DNA of 64,000 nucleotides from Viola odorata (GCA_963691705.1 OY829538.1:74716781-74780780), one strand, 5' to 3'; positions 1-11,820 are shown, counted from the stretch's first letter. Made by a program: numbers and translations. Notes: generated from the sequence alone by a model not told the origin.

Positions 1-400
1 AAAATATTTTTCTGAATTTTTAAAATTAATTACATTATTTTCTTAATTTTTAAATAAATTATATTATTTTTCTGAATTTTTAAAATTAATTAAAGTATTT
101 TTATAATTTTTATAATTAATTAAATTAACTTTATTAATATTTAAAATTAATTACAGTATTTTTCTTGATTTTTAAAATTAATTAAAATATTTTTCTGAAT
201 TTTTAAAATTAATTACATTATTTTCTGAATTTTTAAATAAATTATATTATTTTTCCTAATTTTTAAAATTAATTAAAGTATTTTTAAAATTTTTAAAATT
301 ATTAAATTAACTTTCTTAATTTTTAAAATTAATTACATTATTTTTCTGAATTTTTAAAATTAATTATATTATTTTTATGAATTTTTAAAAATTAATTATA
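1..400. repeat. AT-rich tandem repeat, period about 31 bp
   Basis: A unit containing CTGAATTTTTAAAATTAATT followed by an ATTATTTTT tail recurs about a dozen times with small changes. The same unit forms the interior of the related element at about 42180-42350, so this array is the expanded core of a MITE and not an independent satellite. Confidence 0.7.
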
Positions 401-619
401 TTAATTTCAGATGTGGCATGCCACGTCATCAACATGATGACATGTCATGCCACGTGGCGTGCCACGTCAGCATTTAACGGTGAAGGACGGACGGCGTCAA
501 GGGCAGGTGCCAAATGAGTCATTTCTTTCAAGTGGAGGTGCCTTTTAAACCGTTTGACCAAAGGAGGTGCCAAATGAGTCAGTCAAATCAAGTGCAGGTG
601 CCAAAAAATGATTTAAACC
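1..619. mobile_element. Partial Mutator-like MITE (right part), cut by window start
   Basis: The stretch from about 410 to 619 matches the right terminal arm of the complete element at 41991-42519: it has the same GGCATGCCACGTCA motifs, the AACGGTG..GGACGG segment and the repeated GGTGCCAAATGAGTCA. The AT-rich part before it matches that element's interior. The left arm is outside the window, so no target duplication can be tested here. The call rests on similarity to the complete copy. Confidence 0.7.
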
Positions 620-1210
620 GAAATAAAACTCATTCGTTATCACATGTCAATTTTTCATATGCAGAGGTATCGAATAGTAGATATACTCTTAATGCATCTA
701 ATGTTTTTTCCAACAATTATCAACACATCAAATGAGACATCACATTTAAAAGAAAAATGATCGTCCTAATAAAATTTTCATATTAACTAATGTATCAAAA
801 TTTAGTATATTTTAAGAGAGAATTTTCAAGTGAATTAAAATATCTCATTTTAATATAATTTTTTTGCTACATTAGTATAGTTTGTCATTACAACTTTGTT
901 AATTATCAAATGTCTCCATACATTATAGCCTTTACTAAATCCAAGATTAGTAATCAAAGGTTTTATATTATAATCCGAGTCATTAACCCCAACTATTTTG
1001 AAACGGTTATGCCTATTTACTTTTGGGACAATTTAATCACTAAATTATTTCAGGTGTAATTAATGAATTTGTAGCTCAATATTATAATTAATAATATATG
1101 CAATTTAAAATAAAGTCACGAACTCACATGTTTTTAAATAATTTTGAAATTGAACAAAAATTGCTAAAAGTGAGGTTCAAATTAAAAGAAATGAAATATA
1201 AGGTGTGATT
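620..1210. other. Spacer resembling the upstream regions of the other NLR copies
   Basis: No gene is seen. Parts at about 770-860 and 940-1000 are close to 10420-10500 and 11605-11660 (for example the shared segment around TATAATCCGAGTCATTAACC). The tandem duplication unit therefore included sequence far upstream of the gene. Confidence 0.5.
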
Positions 1211-1446
1211 TGAATTTGAAGACACGTTACCAAGTTAGCAAGAAAGCAGGGGTTGTTGTAAGTTTCTCTAAAAAAAAATGGAACATTTTCTACTCATCAT
1301 CACTCCCCGGCTTTGGAATGGGCTGGTGATGTCGATCTTTAACGAGCGTTGATGTCAATTCAGTCTGAGTGTATGGAGTTGGGGAATGGGAAAGACCACA
1401 GTTGCCAAAAGGCGAGTGAGGAAAAACTATTTGATGAGGAAATTGA
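1211..1446 (+). pseudogene. Relic of a fourth CNL resistance gene (end of CC region and P-loop)
   Basis: About 235 bases match the NLR exon 1 of copy B (about 16166-16490). They begin at the segment coding NLKTRYQVSKKA, run through the GTFSTH-like linker, and then jump to the P-loop region (GTTGGGGAATGGGAAAGACC). Internal deletions, a run of nine A and several stops leave no open frame. The part between linker and P-loop is shortened by about 75 bases. It is too short to be a gene. It shows that the cluster once had another copy to the left of gene A, or that A itself lost its 5' half into this relic. Confidence 0.85.
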
Positions 1447-2276
1447 AGAACTCTGGTAAACAATCTAAATTGAAAAACAGTAGGGTCAATGAAATATTTC
1501 AAAAAATCTAAGGGTAATTATGTCCTTTAACCTTTATCTTCGGTACAAGTGGGAAACAAAGGCCTTTGCATAATTGCATTTGCGGGACCATCAGTCCTTT
1601 AGCATCAATTATCATGCTTTTGTAAAAGTCTTTCTTTTTTTTATTTGTACTTTTTATTCCTTTCTTTGCTTTTAGCTTTGCTCGATCTTTACGTGTTTTT
1701 CACATTCCTTCCTACAACCTACACAAGCGTCATATGACATGAATTAGATACTCTCTCCAATTCGCGTTTACTATTTAGTTGATATATCTTAAAGAGGTCG
1801 AATGATTCACTATTTAATCCTAAAAAATTTCGTAATTTTTCTCGAAAGTACGTTAAAAATTCACTCTTCATTTTTTTCTCGGAAGTACGTTAAAAATTCT
1901 GATTTTCTTGAAATACATACCCAAATAGTAAACGACGTTTATTTCGGACCGGATGGAGTATAAAAGTAAATTCACTTTTCATTTTTTTCTCATTTCATTT
2001 TTTCCTAAAATGGCACCCATTAAAAAAAAAAAATTATTTGCATTCCTTTCCATTTTTTTTCCTTTCCCTATTAAATTTTCCTTGTTTTCCCATACTACAT
2101 TAGTTTCTCATACTAATCATTTATTGGTACTATATCTATCATAACACGTAAAAGATATAAAAATAGTTGAGGAGGCTAAATTGAATTAACGATGAAAAGA
2201 ATTAAGCTTAATAAAAATATAGAAGAAAACTTTGATATTTGAAGGGACCATCAGTCCATTATCATCAATTATCATC
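1447..2276. other. AT-rich spacer before gene A
   Basis: No coding region is supported. It contains one degenerate MITE (listed separately) and long T-rich stretches. The short open frames here are low-complexity F/L/S-rich translations. Confidence 0.5.
1751..1958. mobile_element. Degenerate Stowaway-like MITE
   Basis: It begins TA-CTCTCTCC and ends GGATGGAG-TA, with an inner inverted match (GTTTACTATTTAG versus AAATAGTAAACG). The interior carries two copies of the AAGTACGTTAA motif also found in the intact elements at 13421 and 34989. About 208 bp with decayed ends suggest an old insertion. Confidence 0.65.
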
Positions 2277-2894
2277 ACTTTGCCTCCTCTCTCTCCCTCT
2301 CTGCAGCTTACCAGAGTTCTTCATTTCAATTTTTCTTCTTTTGTTTCTCACACCTAAATCATCAACCAAGAAGCCCAGAAGTCAAGAAAGAAAAAGAAAC
2401 ATTTCAATCTAATACGGAGTATTATATAAGGTAATTATTATTTTTTAATTCATTATTCCAGAAACTTAGTATCATATAACATATCTATTGCAAAATCTAA
2501 TTCGTGTTTTTTTCTGAATATTATATACTTTTCGAGTTAGGCAAAATTATGTCTATAATTTTTACAATCTTATTAGAACCAAACCGGCCAACCAAATGCT
2601 CAATTTAACCCAATTCACCCTTTCATAGTTCACTAATTTTCTAATTTAACCGAATTCAACTAGATCATATTTTAGAATCGTTCGTATATCGACCTGCTCA
2701 GCTCATGATTTATTAATTCACTAGTTTAATCGGATTGAACAGGTTGATTTATTATAAAATAATATAATTTTAATTAAAAGAAATAATTTTGAGTAAAATT
2801 GGTGTTTTCTTTTGGATTCATTTTGTTTTTCTTTTTTATATTCACTTAAATAACTACAAGTATTTATAATTTTTTTCTCGCTTGAATTTGGCAG
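2277..2894 (+). promoter_or_regulatory. 5' leader and putative 5'UTR intron of NLR gene A
   Basis: A CT-rich patch (CCTCCTCTCTCTCCC) is followed by a leader conserved before all three NLR copies. It ends at 2430 with ATATAAG|GTAATT, a good donor. The matching acceptor is TTTGGCAG at 2887-2894, just before the first ATG, so the leader intron is about 464 bp. The same donor context occurs at 15289 and 33751. No TATA box was identified with confidence. Confidence 0.5.
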
Positions 2895-2896
2895 CG

Positions 2897-5800
2897 ATGT
2901 TGTTGAGCGTTATGGACTTTGAGACCTTGGAATCTAGGAGGTCGATCTTGAAAGACATCATGAATGCTTTAACGAGGGTTGATGTCAATACAATCGGAGT
3001 GCATGGAGTTGGGGGAGTGGGAAAGACCACACTTGCCAGAGAGGTCGTTAGAATGGCGAGGGAGGAAAAGCTATTCGATGAGGTGGTCATGGTCACTGTC
3101 ACGGCAGACGTGGATGTTATAAACATCCAAAAAACAATTGCAGACTTGTTGGGCCTCAAGTTTAATGTGGAAAGTAAAGAGGGAAGAGCGGCTCGATTGC
3201 GCGAGAGACTGAAGAAGGAGAAGAAGATCCTTATAATTCTAGACGATTTATGGAAGAAGCTTAAGTTGGAGGAAGTGGGGATACCGCAGCCTGATGAACA
3301 CAATGGATGCAAGCTACTCTTGACGTCTAGAGATTTGAATGTTTTATCCAATGAAATGGGTAGTAAAAAGGACTTTCCAATTATGGGTTTATCAGAGGAT
3401 GAAGCTTGGGACCTATTTAAGATGGCAGACAGTAGTTTTGATGACCCTGATTTGCGATGCATAGCGAAGGACGTGGCTAAGGTGTGTGCTGGTTTACCAA
3501 TTGCCATTGTGACAGTTGCGAGTTCGTTGAAGGGTAAAAGTTTGTTTGAATGGACGAATGCCTTAAATGAACTAAATGCTATTCCTTCGAAAGGCCTTAC
3601 AGAAATGCAGGCTACAGTGTATCGCCCTATAGAATTCAGTTACAATAAATTAGAGAGTGGGGAGCTTCGATCAACTTTTCTTCTTTGTTGTCAAATGGGA
3701 TACAATGCTACCGTCCGAGATTTGTTGAAGTACGGTATCGGTCTGGGTTTGTTTGATGTTCCAACACTAGAAAATGCACAAGTTAAGGTATATTCGTCGG
3801 TGCAAAAACTCAAGACACGTTGCCTATTACTTGAAGGGAATTCCAATAGACAACTTGTTATGCATGATTTGGTTCGCGATGTGGGCAGATGGATAGCTTC
3901 TCGTGACCACGGTGTGGTTGTTGTAGATGATAGGAACAACCGGAAAGAATGGGCCGATGAAGAAAAAATAAAAACTTACAGAAGTATTTGGCTATACAAC
4001 AACGTCGATGAGCTTCAAGAGGGGTTGCAATGCCCAAACCTGGTCTTCATTCATATTGATGGTAATTATGGTGATTTGCAATTACCAGACAACCTCTTCA
4101 CAGGACTACGCCAGCTTAGTGTCTTAAGTTTGACTAGCTTTCACTTTTCATCTCTTCCTTCCTCTGTTGATTTATTGAAAAACCTTAAAACATTGTGCTT
4201 TTACGACTCATATGAGCTGGGAGACATAAGAATTGTTGGGGAATTAAAGAAGTTAGAAGTACTCAGTTTTGCCCAGTCCAATATCAGGCGTTTACCGACA
4301 GAGATTGGGGAGTTGACTAAGCTCAAGTTGTTAGATTTGAGCGATTGCTATACACTTGAAGTAATTCCTTCGAATGTTTTGTCGAAATTGTCTCGGTTAG
4401 AAGAATTGTACATGGCTAACAGCTTTGATAGGTGGGAAATCGAAGGAGGAGCCAATGCAAGTCTCACTGAGCTGAAACAATTGCACTCCCTAAGCAATTT
4501 AGAGATTGCCATTCGAGATGCAAATTTAATACCAGAAGGTGTTTTCTCTGAAAGGTTGTGTAGATATAGAATATTTATTGGTGAAGATAGTTGGGATTGG
4601 GACAAAGAAGGCGAAATCGAAATCGTGAAGACGCTGAAACTGACGCTCGGTGCAAACATCAATATGCAAAATGGAGTTTTGCAGTTATTGAAGGAAACTC
4701 AAGACCTATATTTGCATGGTGTCAAGAACATTCTCTGCGAATTAGACAGCGAGGGCTTTCCTAAACTCACGCACCTTCATCTCTGTGACAGTCCTGGGGT
4801 TAAATATTTAATTGACATGATTGAAAGTGCTCCTTTTGTTGCCTTTCCAATGTTAGAGACTTTGACTCTTGAGAATTTGGTTTCCCTGGAAAAGATTTGT
4901 CAATATAGGCTCAAAATGCAGCCTTTCAGCAAACTAAGGTATGTTGAAGTGAATGATTGTAATAAATTGACACATCTCTTCTCATTCTTGGTGGCGCAAG
5001 GGCTGTTACAACTTCAAGAAGTCAAAGTAAGGCGTTGCGAGAGCATGGAGGAGATTGTTGGTGAAGAAAATAAATTAGCAAATACCGGTAAAAGTGAAGC
5101 AACCAAGCCGATTGTGTTTTCCCAACTGCACATCTTGTGCTTGAGCTTATTGCCTAAGCTCAAAAGTTTTTGCTCAAAAGCTACTTCAAAACAAGACCTG
5201 AAGACTTCAATCACGCCGCTTCTCAATGGCCAGGTATTTTACTTATCAATGTCGTTTGCTATATATTAATGCAGACAAGCAACACAAGTTGCATGCCATT
5301 TGAAATAAATTGCAAATTCTTGGTGCAGATTTCATTCCCCAATTTGAAGACATTGGATTTGTATTCAATTAGGTGCGATACGCTATGGCATGGCCCGCTT
5401 GCAGCTGTTGGGAATTCATTTCAAAATTTGACGGAATTGATTGTTTTTAAATGTGAAAATATGACATATGTATTTTCTTATTCTCTAATTAAACACCTTT
5501 GTCAACTCAAAAAACTTAGTCTAACTAATTGCCAAGAAATGGAAGAGGTAATAGGCATGGAAGAAGGATCGGAAGAAGACAAGCAATGTATGAATAATAA
5601 AGTGATAGTGTTCCCTGAGTTGCTGCACCTTCTATTATGGGATCTTCCGAAACTCAAAAGATTTTGCAAGGGTTATCTACTTGAGTGTCCATTGTTGAAA
5701 GAATTGGAAATTTCCAGCTGCCCTGATCTGAAGACATTCATCACCCGAGTGAGATTGGAGGAAATGGACCAAAATGCAACACCAACAGCTCTATTCGATG

Positions 5801-8800
5801 ATATGGTATATTTTAGTTTTTTACTTTTCATTTTACTATTTATTTGTATTTTTTTAATATTGTTTGATTTTGCAAAATGGGTTAAATATGACAGGTTGCC
5901 TTTCCTAGCTTAGTTGAGATGGAGATCCGGTTCCTGGATAGCATGGAAAATATATGGCATAACCAACTTGCTCCAGGATCTTTTGGTGAATTGAGAAAAT
6001 TGGAAATTTATTCATGTCGGAAGCTACCAAAAGTTTTCCCATCAGTTCTGCTAGGGAGATTCCAGAAATTGGAGAAGTTGTCAGTATGGATGTCTTTTTT
6101 GGTAGAGGAAATATTTGAAGTTGAAGGGTCAAATAATCATGTGATCTCCTTTGAATTGAGGGACTTGTTTCTATATGGGTTGCCCAAATTGAAGAATGTA
6201 TTTCCGTACTCCATAGCTACACATCTGCAGAAACTTGAACGTATTGACATATCATACAGTTATGGGGTGGAGGAGATAGTTGCAAAGGCCGAGATGAATG
6301 GAGAAACAACTGTTTTTACCCCTTGCTTTGAGTTCCCTGAGTTGACCAACCTTAGATTTGAAAGGGTGCCAGAATTGAGAAGATGGTATCCAGGGATGCA
6401 TACTTTAGTGTTGCCCAAGCTAAAACATTTAATAATACGGCCGTCATTTGCAACTGATCAAATGCCTCTCTTGTTACCCAGAAAGGTTTGAACTTAACTT
6501 CTCCTCTACATTTCATATTATTTTTTTATATTTTTTATATTTTTTATGAATGATCTTGCAATAAATATTTTTATTTTCTAATTATATATTTGTATTCACT
6601 TTTATAGGAATTCAGTTGCAATAAATTATTTACGACTCTACTTTTTATTCCATTTCTCTGTTTCGAAGGTGTTCTGTAATTTAGAAGAATTGGAACTCTC
6701 TTGCGCTGACGATTTTCCAGCCAATCTATTTTCCACGTTGAAGGTTCTCAAACTATACAGACTTGGTGAAGATAATTGGAGAGGAATCCCAGTGAGCCTC
6801 CTACAAGAATTCCACAACTTGGAAAAACTCACCGTTTGGTACTCTGCTGACGTTGAAGAGCTATTCTCCTTTGATGGATCAGTTGCTGCTGACGTTGTTG
6901 AGGACCATTACAACTGTACTGAAAGGCGCCTCCCGCGGTTGAAGCACTTAGAACTGGTGGGTCTTGATGATATGCGATACATATGCGAGCAACAAAATCA
7001 TATTTTTCACTTGTCTCCACTGTTTCGAAGTCTCGAGACTCTTCAAGTGAAATTCTGTCCGAAATTTGTCAGTGTAGCACCTTCCAGTACTGTGTCTTTT
7101 CAAAATCTTACCTCTCTGATTTTTTCGTTCTGCAACGAATTAGTAAACATAGTTACAACCACAACAGCCAAAAGTCTGAGTAACCTGGTAACGTTGGAGG
7201 TAGATAATTGCTGGATGGTGACAGAGATAGTAGAAGGGAGTGAAGGAGAAGATGAGATTACTTTCACCAAGCTGCAAAAGCTGAGACTTAGTCATCTTCA
7301 GAGTCTCACAAGCTTCTGCTCCGGAAATTATGGTTTCAGCTTCCCGTGTTTGAATGAGGTGATTGTCGAGGAGTGCCCCACGATGCAGTTTTTCTCTCCT
7401 GGACTACTGTCAAACACACCAAAACTGCGGAATGTATACTTGAACCAGTACCAGAACAAAAAGCGTTGGGAAGGAAACCTTAATGCCACCATACAACAGC
7501 TTCACACCGAAATGGTATATATATCTATATGTTAGTATGTCATGCAATTCTAATTTTATCTGTCTCTCAATATTGGGAGGGCAGCCTTAGTGCTACCATA
7601 AAAAAATTATACATGGTATGTCTGATTTCAGAATTTTCTTCTCCTATCATTGATGATAGGATTTACTTCTGTCAACATGAAGCAACCCATTCTCTGTTCT
7701 CTTACATCAGTATCAATTGTTTCACTGTCTTCCTGTAGGATCAAGCAATGCTGGAGTCCAGTCAACCAAGCTCGCCTAAAAGGTTGAACTTAGATGTTGA
7801 GGCTGTCCATGAAATTAAGAATCCAAGTGTTACAAAAGATTTGTCTCCTGATACTATTTCAAAACACAATGAAGCCGAGGTAACGAAAATCACCTCAACT
7901 TATTACCAACATTGTCAAGCAAATATAGATCATGAGGTATTTCTCTCTTCCATCTAGAAACACATTTCTTAACTCGATTTTTGATTTGTTCACAACATTC
8001 TGAGTGCAGGAGGATCCTATACAGGATCGAAGTTTATCAACTCCCATGGATATTCGTAGCATTTCGCAAGCACAAATGGATGATTGCTCAACTGATCAGG
8101 TTCTTTTCTTTTTCTACTTTGGACTAAGCTCTATATACTTTTAATTCAAGATGATACGTATAACGAATCCGATGAAATGTACCCTCACAGGACAAAACCA
8201 TTCCTCCATCTTCCACTGAGCAGAGTGCCAATGTGTGTGAAAGGCCGGCTTCAGATTCCTGCAAAGATCACTTCTCCAAACCTGTTTTCAAAGGTCTCTT
8301 ACCTGAACATAAGTTGACCCAAATTCCCTCAACATACCAACATTCACGTGCGATTGCAGAATATGATCAGGTACTTCTCCGACCTTTCATCACGAAACAC
8401 ATTTCTTAACTTGATTATAATATGTCCACCTCAACACTCCGAGTGTAGGAGGATTCTACACTAAACCAAAGTTCCTCGACTGCCATGGAGATGGGAAATT
8501 GCTTTGTTTCCCAAGAGCGAGTGGTAGCGCATTCTCTCTTTCGATTTTCTCTTTCTATGCACATTTTCTTTTTCTTTTTTACTTTTCAGAATGATGTTTT
8601 AACAGACAGTCAAAATCCTCACAGGACTAAACTATTTTCTTGTGTCTTTAATTCAGCTTAGTGACGCAATTCCTACCCCCTACGCTGCTCCTGAACCAGC
8701 AATTGTGTCAACTTCAGAATCTATAAACAGGACACTTTCCTCTATCGAGCCAACATCTAGTCTTTTCTCCAAACCAAGTTTAAAACCTCCATCTTTTCCG

Positions 8801-9484
8801 ATTACAGAGATCGAGTCTATGAATCATGCGACCAGCAGTAAAAAACCACCAAACATAACTCCATCTTCTTTTCAGCCTGCGTTAAGCTTAATTACTCCCG
8901 CTGAATCTTGCAACTCCATCCTCGAGACCAACGGGTACTCAATGTCTATGCATGTTATGAAGAATGTGTTATCAAAACCTTTGACAGAAGTGGCGAGTTC
9001 CACCGATAGAGTTTTGTTGCTATCCACCTTGAAGAACCTAAGAAAGTGCCAATATCATCTTCTGAATGCTCAGCAAATTGAAGCAATTCAAGTTTTCATT
9101 GAGAATTTCGATAGTTTTGTAGCATACCATCCTTTTCATGAGAACCAAATTGAGCAGGTTGGTGCTTTTAAGTTGCGTGTTGAAGACAAGAAAAAAGGAA
9201 TCGCAATGCTCAAGAACGATTATGAAGATCTTGCTAAGAAATCAACGAGTCTTGGTGCAGACAAAGAAGCATTGATAAAAAGACTTGGGGAGATTGAGGA
9301 AGAAGAGGATAAGATTCGAGAAGATATGGAAGATGTTTGTGCCAAGATCGCTACTGATAGTGGAACGCTGGAAGAAGCATACACATTTTTTGTGCCAGAA
9401 TTTGACAGGGAACAGAAGGAAGCTGAAGCTAAAGTTTGCACTAGTAATAGTCAGTGGGCTAAGATGAGGAGCTTATTTACTTAA
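2897..9484 (+). CDS. NLR gene A: NB-ARC-LRR resistance protein lacking the CC domain
   Basis: Intracellular immune receptor of the At4g27190/RPS2-like CNL type. Exons read from splice signals, all phase 0: 2897-5233, 5329-5805, 5895-6485, 6669-7514, 7739-7936, 8010-8099, 8191-8370, 8449-8523, 8657-9484. ATG at 2897 and 2912 are both in frame; only the second is shared with the other copies. Counted from 2912, the P-loop GVGGVGKTT is at residues 32-40, then ILIILDDLW, GCKLLLTSRD, GLPIA and an intact MHD (VMHDLVRDV). The sequence jumps from MDF straight to ETLESRRSILKD, so about 145 residues of CC and linker are gone. LRR exons 5 and 6 of the other copies are also missing. No stop or frameshift was found, and a protein of about 1,870 residues is predicted. 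It may be functional in an altered form, a decoy or helper, or a decaying gene. Confidence 0.8.
7575..7615 (+). pseudogene. Stranded 3' end of LRR exon 6 in gene A
   Basis: Forty-one bases equal the last part of exon 6 in copies B and C (GGACAGCC..CAAAAATTATAC) and keep its donor (ATG|GTATGT). They are fused to the start of intron 4 (CTCTCAATATTG). The exon has no acceptor, so it is probably skipped, joining exon 4 (ending 7514) to 7739 without loss of frame. It marks a deletion of about 1.9-2.3 kb. Confidence 0.8.
7739..9484 (+). other. Non-LRR tail of gene A: linker exons plus coiled-coil exon
   Basis: Five phase-0 exons follow the LRRs. The first four (66, 30, 60 and 25 codons) are rich in Ser, Thr, Pro, Asp and Gln and look disordered. 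The last (8657-9484, 275 codons plus stop) starts Ser/Pro-rich. From about its residue 105 it becomes helical, with an MHVMKNVLSKPL segment, a FIENFDSF..YHPFHENQIEQVGAFK segment and a heptad-like Lys/Glu coiled coil (ALIKRLGEIEEEEDKIRED). It closes with a conserved SNSQWAKMRSLFT. I recognise no named domain. All three paralogues keep it open. Confidence 0.7.
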
Positions 9485-10514
9485 GTTAGTACATTTGCTT
9501 TTTTACCAACTATAGTTTGCCTACGCACGTGCGACAAAGTCGACGTATAAAAGGCCACGTCCAGCAGTTACTACATGAGTATTGTCGTGTGCGCAATACA
9601 GTACTATATACGTTCTGTTCAATACCCATAGAGATTAGCAAGCAAACAAAATGGACGAAACTGCATGGAACCTGTGTTGTTCAAACTTATTCGTGAATAA
9701 CACCACCAGGACATGGCCCACCGCTACCTCTCCTACATGTACTCTCAAGTCTCATCTTCTGATATTCTTCTTCCCTTCCCAAACTTCTTGAAACGTGTTC
9801 CATAATCTCACCCTTTAAATAAGAATTTATCGATTTAATTTTTGCGTATAAAATAATTAACTAATTATGATATAGTGATCCAGGTAGAGTACTGATCGTT
9901 AAGTTTTACATTTATCCGTTATAAATCAATAGAAATCTATTATTTTTATTATAAAAACAGCGGGTTTAAAACTTAAAAACCTTATTTCTCATCTATATCA
10001 GGATTGATCTCATAACCTTTGACTATATATAAAAAAACATGGAATGCAGTTAGGAGTGATTTTGGTAAAAATTGAGTTCGGCTCTTCCTTTTTGTTTTTT
10101 TACATGATCAAATTAACATATTAAAACTTTGGGCCCAGGATCCAGTCCAAATAGACGAATCATTTCTTTATTTATTTACGTACTGAAAAAAACTATTCTA
10201 TTCATATGAATAAAAATTAATTAGTTATGCTGAAAATGATCAAGGTGTGCTAAATAAGAAAAAAATATGCCCGACCAAAGGGTAAAAATGTATTTTCCAT
10301 ATTTCATTTGAGGTATTACGTACATTCTTGTTAGTAGTAAAAAGGAAAGAAAAAGACTGTCTTCTTTTATTTTATTTTTTATAAAGAAGAGAGCAATCTA
10401 TCTTTCATCAAATATTTAATTTTACAATTTTTTCATATTAACTAATGGCAAATATTTTAAGTGATGAAATTTTCAAGTGAATTAAAATATCTCATTTTGC
10501 TACATAAGTTAATT
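9485..10514. other. 3' flank of gene A and spacer with a TATA-like site and short ORF
   Basis: The first 50 bases match the 3' flanks of B and C (ACTATAGTTTGCCTACGCACGTGCGACAAAGT). Sequence then becomes unique to A. A perfect TATAAAAGGCC at 9546-9556 is followed at 9651 by a 47-codon ATG frame. Another frame over about 9712-9800 reads MAHRYLSYMYSQVSSSD before a stop. This may be a promoter and gene fragment brought in from elsewhere, but I cannot name it. Confidence 0.3.
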
Positions 10515-11038
10515 TTATAATTATCTATCTATAGTTATTTAGTATATTGAAAAAAATAGTATTTTCATTAAGGGTAAAATAACAGTTCTAAAAGTTTTAA
10601 AAAAAATCAGTTTGCACGTGGGTATATGATAGTTACGTTAGTAATTAGAATAAAAATATATAGGAGCATTGAGTATTTTTATTACCATGACCGTATTTAT
10701 TACATTTTTTCTTCAGTTTGTATAATATATATTAAAATTATTTGTTATAATAATTTTAAATAAAAATGGTTAATTGCTTTGACTAATTATTAAGTTGTTT
10801 GAGATAAAATTTTCAAAAGGATAGGTTATTTTTACCTTCATATAATAATTTTGGGAGTAAAACACATGTTACCTTATTTTAAATTGGATATATTATTAAT
10901 TATAATTACAATACCATAAATTAAACACATGATATATGTCATAAAAATGATATACATTAACGGGTTGAAATACAATCTCATGTACCTCACCCACGGCTTG
11001 AAGTCGTTCGAACCGGTTGATTATGATATTTCATTTTA
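10515..11038. repeat. Intergenic duplication, copy 1
   Basis: This noncoding block, starting at TATCTATCTATAGTTATTTAG and running to AACCGGTTGATTATG, is repeated with about 90 percent visual similarity at 11821-12310. Shared landmarks are GAGCATTGAGTATTTT/GAACATTGAGCATGG, TTCAAAAGGATAGGTTATTTTTACC and CTTGAAGTCGTTCGAACCGG. It holds no genes. Confidence 0.7.
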
Positions 11039-11820
11039 GTAAATCTTCAAAAGTTTTTTGGTTCAAACCGGTCCTATATATTATATCCGTTAGTTCAATG
11101 TAATCCCGTTGTAAAAAAAAAATGGAGACAAAGTCCATTAAATTCTATTATTTTTTTATTTTATTTGATCAAATTCTATTAATTATAATTACAACATAAA
11201 AAAAATTTAAAAATTTAAAAAAATAGAAAATCCATTATTTTACGTTTTTCTCTTCTTCCTTATCCCTTATCCTAACTAAATTAAATTAATAGAATAAATA
11301 GAAAATTAGAATATTAAAATTGTAATGTTTGATGTATGAGCAAACAGCGCAACACTTGCCACGTAAGAGTTATTTAAATGATAAAAAATTAGTGATTTTT
11401 GTCCGCCTAAAACGGATTAGGTATGCGTATCGACCCTTATTACCACCCCTACATTTTACCTTAAATTGACTGATGAAAGCACGAAGAAAAAGTCAAAGAT
11501 AATGTATTTTTAAACAGCAAGTTGTAATTAATGTATGCTATTGATGCACAATTAATGGATCTATAGATTTTAAAATGTAAAACGCGTCATTTTACATTAT
11601 AATCCGAGACTTGAGGTTTTATATTATAATCCGAGTCATTAACCCCCAACTATTTTGAAACGATTATGACTATTTTTTTTTAAGATAGACTTATGTTTAT
11701 TTAGATCTGTTTGGAATTGAATTATGTCTATTTCTACCAAAATATATTTATATATGTCATTAAAGAACATTAAAATAAATATATAATAAATAACTACCGT
11801 GAGACCCGGAAAGATAACAA

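Noticed and set aside
2854..3507. 217-residue minus-strand open frame over the NB-ARC of gene A (and similar ones at 16268-16747 and 37630-38109)
   Set aside because: It is the reverse of a conserved P-loop to kinase-2 region, is Ser/Thr/Phe-rich without domains, and recurs only because the sense strand is duplicated.
5806..5894. Membrane-like segment (FLLFILLFICIFLILF) if intron 2 is read through, present in all three copies
   Set aside because: The 89-base intron is T-rich, which always translates to Phe/Leu/Ile. It is not a multiple of three and ends in a stop. Similarity among copies reflects recent duplication.
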